DNA of 64,000 nucleotides from Nipponacmea schrenckii (lineage: Eukaryota > Mollusca > Gastropoda > Lottiidae). Numbering within the stretch: position 1 is the stretch's first letter; every line of letters starts with the position of its first letter. Both the position numbers and the translations under genes were made by a program. The DNA is taken from assembly GCA_030562195.1 (NCBI GenBank), contig JAUJPP010000003.1, positions 31,936,602 to 32,000,601 on the forward strand, in the 5' to 3' direction. Below, piece after piece: positions 57,918-64,000 of this stretch. The notes beneath the pieces are model-generated. The model was given only the letters and a program-made list of their open reading frames with translations, did no database searches and was not told where the DNA came from.

Positions 57918-58825
57918 CGTATTCGTTCGTAGAATTGGAAATACATCTGGTAAACTTGATATAAAAGATACCCTGTTTATATATCGACACATTAAAACAC
58001 ATTAATGTTAATGCAATTGTTTATTTGCTAATCAATGCGTCCACGTGACGTTTGTTTTGAAGTAGGTAGCATCTAGCACAAGCCGTGACTCCATAGTATG
58101 TCACAATTACTACGAATAATTCAGTAAAGCATGTTGATACCAACAATGAATTTTCATAGCCGATACTATTTTTTAACGTCTCTTTTCGCCGCATGACAAT
58201 TCAGATTGGGCTTTGTCTTTAGTTGGCAGGTGCTATATAGCCTGTTTTAGTGCTGATGTACCATAATAAATTTCATTACATTTGTCTTAAATCGGCTTAT
58301 TATTAATTCACTGTGGTAGTCCGTATTACGTGTTCATATATAAGATTAAATTACCTTACACGCATGTAAATTGGGATTTCGTGTCAGGAAGAAACTGAGA
58401 GACTTATTTAGATTTTATTAATTATTTTTAACCAGAGGCCAACAACGACTAAAAAATGCAGTTGAATCCATTGTTTCTATTCAACTTTTAGCTGAAGGTA
58501 CACCTGTTGTTTGTTATTGCTCATAATTAGAATTTGTCTCTCGACATAATACATGTATTTAATATATAATGATAATAAACTCTTTAATTTACATTGGTCA
58601 GAACTAGGTCCAAAACGTAACGACAGGACCACGTTTAACCAAAGTGATTTTCAGGCCCTAACTAAACATCCATGAGGTAAATTATTTGTTGACCAACACC
58701 TTTTGATCGATATATAATTATGATCATACACAAATCATATAAACACAAATATCAAGTATGAAATATATCCCTTGTTCTTGAAAACGCGTTCAATTGTTAG
58801 CTTGTTAACATTCTAGATGGCATAT

Positions 58826-58946
58826 ATCAAAATTCACATTCACAAACACGGAATTAGAGAAATATCAAAATTCACGTATACAAACACGGAATTAGAGAAA
58901 TATCAAAATTCACTTTCACAAACACGGAATTAGAGAAATATCAAAA
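58826..58946 (+). repeat. transplanted patch of the 38-bp minisatellite
   Basis: About three units (ACATTCACAAACACGGAATT, ACGTATACAAACACGGAATT, ACTTTCACAAACACGGAATT) in the same order as at about 57,580-57,700. In unit A the same place (28,650-29,093) has unrelated sequence instead. The left junction shares ATATC with the satellite. Confidence 0.88.
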
Positions 58947-59179
58947 TGAATTACGCCAATTGAACTTCAAGACAATTGGTGTTTTTTGAAAGTAGCTCTT
59001 GATATTTAAGTTACGAAGTGAAATAAATATAAATTACGATATTTTGTAATATCATCAAGTCAGCCTTTAAGGATTTCATTAGGCATAAACCAATCCATGG
59101 AAGGATTCTTATGGATCTGAGGCAAAGTGCATTTATTCAATTTATTCTCTGCTTCCGAAATACGACGTTTAATAACACA

Positions 59180-59735
59180 CATAATCCGCAGAATACGCGT
59201 ATTTTGAAAAAGTAGTCCTCTTCGCCGTGACTATAATCCGCAGAATCCGCGGATTTAAAAAAAAAAGCAGTCCTGTAGTATACCTGATGTCGAGAACTAA
59301 ATACCTATGTAAATAACAAACTATACATAAATAATAGGTAAAGTCCCGTTACTACGTTTGTTACGGTTAGGTCTTAAAGTTTGGCCTCCCATCGAACCTG
59401 GCCCAATGATGTGTAGGCCTACAGACGTTGCATTAGCATGGTCCCCGAGAAAGCAACTCGCATAGAACGGCGAAAAGTAGGTCGACAACATCGGTGGCTA
59501 GTCGTACCCGCGGACATAATATGGCACGGTTTTGATATTTGAGTGATGAGGAAAGGGACGTCCGACTTAGAGTGCTGGCTGTTGGAGACTCTGGACGAGG
59601 TTAAAAGGAAGTCACCTCATAGACGGCCGGTGTTCAGAGGCACTCTAGTCAGAATCCATCTTTGAGTAACCCGTAGAGGACTGCTTTTTTAAAATAAGCG
59701 TATTTAGTGGATAATAAAAGACGGAATCCGCAGAT
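59180..59735. mobile_element. TIR element, counterpart of 29,355-29,905
   Basis: Left ACATAATCCGCAGAATACGC, GTATTTTGAAAAAGTAGTCC; right GAGGACTGCTTTTTTAAAAT. The inner G+C-richer segment (GCCTCCCATCGAACCTGGCC) is conserved. Ends are more degraded than in unit A, with a small internal rearrangement near 59,235-59,290. Confidence 0.65.
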
Positions 59736-60449
59736 TAATGAATCTGTCTTTTATTAACTCCGGTCATGACATTGATAAAAGACGGATTCTACAAATTAAT
59801 CTGGTTCGAGGAGGGCATGGTCTGGATACACGGCTTTACCTGCTTTGAGAAATCGGTGTGGTTTGTTGGTCCAAAAATGCACAGAAGAAAGATTTGCCTA
59901 TATTACTTAACCAGCCGATTCAGTATGAATTTACACAGAATTTCTCATATAGGATTTTTCATTCCTATCGAAATAATCGGTTACTTGTCAGGTTTTCAGA
60001 AACTTCAGCGTATCTTGCAGTAATTATTCCTTTTGGATATAATGAGTGTGTGGGTGACTCGGTGGTTGTTTTTAAGGAAATAATACAAGAACAATAACTT
60101 TGTGAGAGCCTAACAACAGATTAACAAAATTCTTTTACGAAATCCTGTCGATACATTAATGTTCCTTTTTAACAATTTTGATAAATATCATTTATTTCGA
60201 TCTGGCTCGGTTAAATATAGATGAAAGACTCTCTAAAACATCATTATCTTGAAAGCTGTGTTAAGCCTCAAGTCAGACAGAAAAGAAACTTGCGATATCT
60301 AATTAATGAGTGCTCTAGTCATTTCATTTCGTGAGAGTGTTTACAAATCAGGTTTGTAATTCCACAAGCCGTCAAAGCCCTGTGTACACTAACAAATTTT
60401 CAAAAAATATTGATAGAGTATATACATGCACAGTGTAAAAAAATTTCAC

Positions 60450-60935
60450 GGGCCGACAAATTTGTAATTGAAATGCAATTGTGTGAATACGTCATGTTTG
60501 TAAATGAAGTCAATCAGAAATCAGATTTAAGTCATCTTATCTATCTGTTACCATTTGACTTGGACAAGATGTAAGCCATCTTGGACTGGAGATTGGGTGC
60601 TATAAAAGAACTAATTAAGGTTTAGGAAAGTCAAATCCTAAAAGGACAATGATAAGTGCATGTCGTTCTTGACCCTCTCCTCCAATATAACCGTAAAACT
60701 AACAGCACCAACCCCAATCTTTTCTCCTTGTGAGAGCCATTTTCTTCAGAATATATGCTTTAACGCTCAATTTCTGAACACATCTAAGCACAATTTGTAT
60801 CCAAAATTGTTTCCTATTGTATACTTTTGTTTTGTGACCTGTTACCGTTGAAACGCTGCTTAAAAGGCGGGGTCGTATTCGGCGACGATACTGTAGAAAA
60901 TATTAGAAGTTTTAGAATATTCGAATATTATTCGC
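60450..60935 (+). other. ~490-bp insertion specific to unit B, nature unknown
   Basis: Unit A reads TTTCACGAAGTTCGTGTATTCG near 32,080-32,102 (joined core TTTCACG...TATTCGCTGTC). Unit B has about 490 bp between TTTCACG and TATTCGCTGTC. No coding frame, inverted ends or target duplication can be confirmed. TATTCGAATATTATTCG at its right end is locally palindromic. Confidence 0.55.
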
Positions 60936-61263
60936 TGTCGATCATACCGTACCGGACATATTTTATTAAATATGTATTTATACAAAGCTACAGCAAGGTC
61001 TATAGACATATTTATATAAATATATCAATCGATCCTATATATCGTTTGCTAAGCGCAAACGTCCGTATATCTGAGGAACTTGCTAGGAAAAGAACTTCTT
61101 TTGGACTATCAGAAATATTTAAGGTCTTGCCTGACAAGCCTCGTGGTACTTATTAGAATGACAATTTGACGAAGGGTCGGTCAAATGAATTTATCCGAGA
61201 GATAACAGACAAAATGCCTATTTTGATGTCCTTTGGTCTAACGTTGTATTTGTCTATTTTCAG

Positions 61264-61386
61264 ATTAGGATATGATTTGTTAGTTGGTGGTGTATTAAAT
61301 ATGAGAGTAGAGCATTATAAAACTGTCAACGGTTATTCTAATATGTATGTTGGATGGGGAGCAGAAGATGACGACATGGCATACAG
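61264..61386 (+). pseudogene. B4GALT-like: orphan duplicate of transferase exon 3
   Basis: A 123-bp exon identical in length, splice sites (TTTTCAG before, GTAAGA after) and protein sequence to 32,434-32,556. Only one synonymous base difference (ACA to ACT, Thr) was seen. It lies downstream of the complete gene's stop. No copy of exon 1, 2, 4 or 5 accompanies it in the window, so it cannot make an enzyme by itself. It could be spliced into a read-through transcript. Confidence 0.9.
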
Positions 61387-62039
61387 GTAAGATTTTTGGA
61401 TAAGGGTATATAGGTGACCAACATGCCTGATACGGTGACCTATCTTTTTTGATCAACCGATTATTACTCAACAGTCGAAAGCTACCATCAGGGGTTAACA
61501 GGGAACCGAACCTTTCTTTATAATTTTTTTATTTTTGCTAAAAGCCAAACAAACTGCTAAAAATATGCGACTTCAGCTTTGAAATGTAAAATTATGAGTT
61601 ATAAAAGAAAATCAAATTTAATATAATTTCCAAGTCCATGATTATTTTCGGATTTTGAAATCTACTTTTTCATCAATCCAAACACATTGTTGCGAATTTT
61701 ACAGCCGATTCCTCTGAACTTGTACTGGTTAGAAAAACGGACACTGTGTGTGGTTCCATGTGCAACAGGCTATATACGTGGCAAAAATCCCGTCCTATTG
61801 GAAACGGAAAGCATTCAATCGCCGATGAAATTTGAAAAATATGAATTTATCTCTTGAAACAGAAATTGGAAATCGACACTATTTTCTTTATGTCTAAACC
61901 AAATCCGACAAGCATGTTATTCCCAAACGCATTCCACGTTCACAATGACCTCATTAATCAACATTAGGCCATATTGAATCACCGTTGAATTAAAAATAAT
62001 CATTTAGTGGTTGTTGATCAAACATTTGATTTAAGAGAA

Positions 62040-62979
62040 GTCCAGTTTCTTCAATATACCTGGCTATAACGAATCATACGGGACCGAACGAATTAGTTCG
62101 TTATAGCCGAAATTCGTTATATCATTTTCTATGACCGCCATCTTGGATAAAGTCAAAATTACCCATACCATCCCAAAGAAAGGAACGATCGCAGTTTTAA
62201 ACAGTACTAAACTTTTAGCATATAATTTATTGCAAATTCACATAAATTATAATCATCCTATTTCGTAGCGTGTTTAAAGGGCGAAAAGCTTCCGCAAATG
62301 ATGACAACTTCATTGTCTATGATTTCTTCTTCATCAGATTCTGGGGAGGTGTCCTTTGTAATAATATGTTCATCGACTTTTAAAAAATCGTCCAGTCTTA
62401 CGATATCTGGTGCATCGGTAAATTTATTCACCTCGTACCAAATTCTCTTCAATTCACCTACACGCATGTCGTTATTTTCGTCATCGGATTCGGAATTTTA
62501 TGGGCTTTGTACGGAGCCATGTTGATGTTGAGAATCGAATGACACTTGAAGACGGTTATCGTTATTTACGATTTCGCCGTATGTTTATTGTTTTGACCGG
62601 TAAACAAAATGAATATCTTGGGACTGTGGGTGAACAGAGGAGGACAAAAGGATTACACAAAATGTTAATTAAGTTTAATTGATAAAAAATAATTGATAAT
62701 CGGGAGTCGGGAGGTGTGAAATTCTGTGACAATAATTGCCGTGATTGGGGCGATTGAGATTATCGGTTAATTATGACTAATCCATTCGTAATAACCATTA
62801 ATTTTGGAACACAGGGTGTCAATTTCTATACGTTATTACCGAAAATTCGCTACTAGCATTTCGTTTTATCCATTTATTTTTCAATGAAATTAGTGCACTG
62901 AAAAACGGGACTTTTAAATGTGTTCGTTAATACCGGTTTTTCGGTATAAGCATGTTCGCTTTAAGTGAGGACCACTGTA
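62040..62979 (-). mobile_element. Tigger/pogo-type DNA transposon remnant, absent from unit A
   Basis: In reverse orientation it starts at 62,979 with TACAGTGGTCCTCACTTAAA, then GCGAACATGC. This is a typical TA target plus Tigger-like terminal sequence. The other end holds the hairpin GGCTATAACGAAT...TTCGTTATAGCC (62,063-62,110). The interior contains a fragment of a transposase reading frame. Unit A has about 130 bp of other sequence at this place (33,130-33,262). Confidence 0.6.
62258..62500 (-). pseudogene. transposase C-terminal fragment (Tigger/DDE_1-like)
   Basis: The minus frame reads SESDDENNDMRVGEL, then KRIWYEVNKF, IVRLDDFLKVDEHIIT and SPESDEEEIIDNEVV. A 'VDE' strand followed by an acidic tail with DEEEI resembles the C-terminal end of Tigger/pogo transposases. 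The catalytic DDE core is not present, so it is non-functional. Similarity is judged by pattern only. Confidence 0.45.
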
Positions 62980-63629
62980 CTATATTAGTGCGAATAACCG
63001 TTGGTCGTGACGAAGTGCAAGATTATTTAAACAGAAAAAAGGGAAAATAGACGTGTTTTAGGTCCGCCGTACAAATGACAGTTGTTGGCCCTTATCTCAA
63101 TCGGTGTGTCAAAGTCGCAATGCCTAGTCGACCTGTTGTGAGTACGGATAATCTGGACAAGGACTAGCAGGTAAAAAGGATCATTAACTTTGAACCTCGG
63201 GTTAGACCCATCCTTGTTTAAAAAGACATTAAGTTTGCACCTTGGACTATGGCGACCTTATTAAAAGACTGGTTGTTATTTAAATGTATTTCTTTGATTC
63301 ACTTGACCTGAATTGATTTGACAGCGAGTTCATAGTTTTAAAAGATAAAGCTATGTGAAAGTGCAGTCTTTTCTTGCTAGTTCAATGTTATGTTTTTATC
63401 AATTAATTTCCATTATGAGAAAACTAATTCACTCCATGTCAGGCTTTCTGGTCACAGGTTTATCTTTTCAAAGAATATGGTAATCGTTTTTATTTTGTAA
63501 TGAGAAATCGATAAGTAAATGGTGTTACTTAAAGGAAGTGCTGTGAATACTGTCGTATACCGTTGATCATTTAATCTGTCCTCAAAGTTGAGGGATCAGA
63601 AAATTTCAAGGGATTGGAAAGGATAATAT

Positions 63630-64000
63630 TTAAAGGGGCACAATCTTGATTTTTAGTGGTCGTTTTTGGCCTTTGTTACATTTAAACAGTCCTCAGAAAT
63701 ACTCAAGCTCTAAGAAAATCGCAAAATACCTTGAAATATACCTAAAAAATTTCACTCTTTATTTTTTTTTCCGTGCTGTACGCGGCTGGTCTTCAGTCAG
63801 TCTGAAAATTGTGTGTCCTGTTGACAAAATCTACAAGTGTAATTACATGTACTTTCTTTTTGTTTTATCAGTGTGGGCCTGCGCAGTAGTCTATTTATAA
63901 CTCTTTGATTTTCCAATATGGCGGGACGTTCATAATATCTTAAGACATTATGATTTTCAAACACGGATAAATATGTATACCCATGGATTTGAAGGCTCAA
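63630..64000 (+). repeat. interspersed repeat, inverted partner of 10,147-10,533
   Basis: Begins TTTAAAGGGGCACAATCTTG, includes CCGTGCTGTACGCGGCTGGT and TTTTCCAATATGGCGGGACG, and runs to the window edge. Compared with the other copy it lacks about 60 bp and has its own insertion near 63,830-63,880. It coincides with the point where similarity between units A and B stops. Confidence 0.7.

Larger units (their letters stand above)
43955..63632 (+). repeat. segmental duplication unit B (~19.7 kb)
   Basis: Colinear with 15,815-33,857 in direct orientation. It carries SLC17 copy B and the orphan transferase exon. Gains relative to A: elements at 50,160-50,520, 50,978-53,240, 53,966-56,126, about 60,450-60,935 and 62,040-62,979. 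Losses: the intervals matching 24,879-27,075, about 27,775-28,110 and much of 29,920-31,020. Bounded on the left by a MITE fragment and on the right by a dispersed repeat, so the true limits may be masked. Confidence 0.85.

Overview
This is an AT-rich eukaryotic (metazoan) window: genes are split by GT-AG introns, exons are small, and most of the sequence is interspersed and tandem repeat. tRNA-derived SINEs, Penelope-like and Tigger-like remnants, and a large repeat family with ATACGCCCAC ends, GTCC microsatellites and ~161-bp internal repeats point to an invertebrate, most likely a mollusc (inference). There is one 500-N assembly gap at 43,119-43,618.

Plus strand, 393-40,025: five exons encode the whole catalytic domain of a beta-1,4-galactosyltransferase family enzyme. 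The exons are 393-637, 25,482-25,669, 32,434-32,556, 39,134-39,235 and 39,896-40,025, and their splice phases chain perfectly. The cytoplasmic tail and membrane anchor must lie before the window. The residue that sets donor choice in vertebrate B4GALT1 (Tyr) is Leu here, which predicts a GalNAc-type transferase.

Minus strand, nested in the 24.8-kb intron of that gene (17,710-24,112): a complete 11-exon, 474-residue SLC17/sialin-like anion transporter (copy A). A second copy (B, 45,421-56,441), with eleven exons of identical lengths and about 16 amino-acid changes, lies beyond the transferase gene.

Copies A and B belong to a segmental duplication: unit A is about 15,815-33,857 and unit B about 43,955-63,632, direct orientation, offset about 28 kb. 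Unit B also carries an orphan duplicate of transferase exon 3 (61,264-61,386). It lacks the counterpart of exon 2, which falls in a deletion abutting an expanded 38-bp minisatellite. Unit B gained a full-length SINE with a 15-bp target duplication, two ~2-kb Helentron-like insertions, a satellite patch and a Tigger remnant. Because the N gap lies between the units, an unpurged haplotype must be excluded before calling this a true duplication.

Between the units are transferase exons 4 and 5, possible exons of an unrecognised gene (41,599-43,740), a decayed coding remnant (37,461-38,400) and more repeats. The left 15 kb of the window is intronic: a Penelope-like remnant, MITEs, a 400-bp perfect-hairpin element, minisatellites and local tandem duplications.
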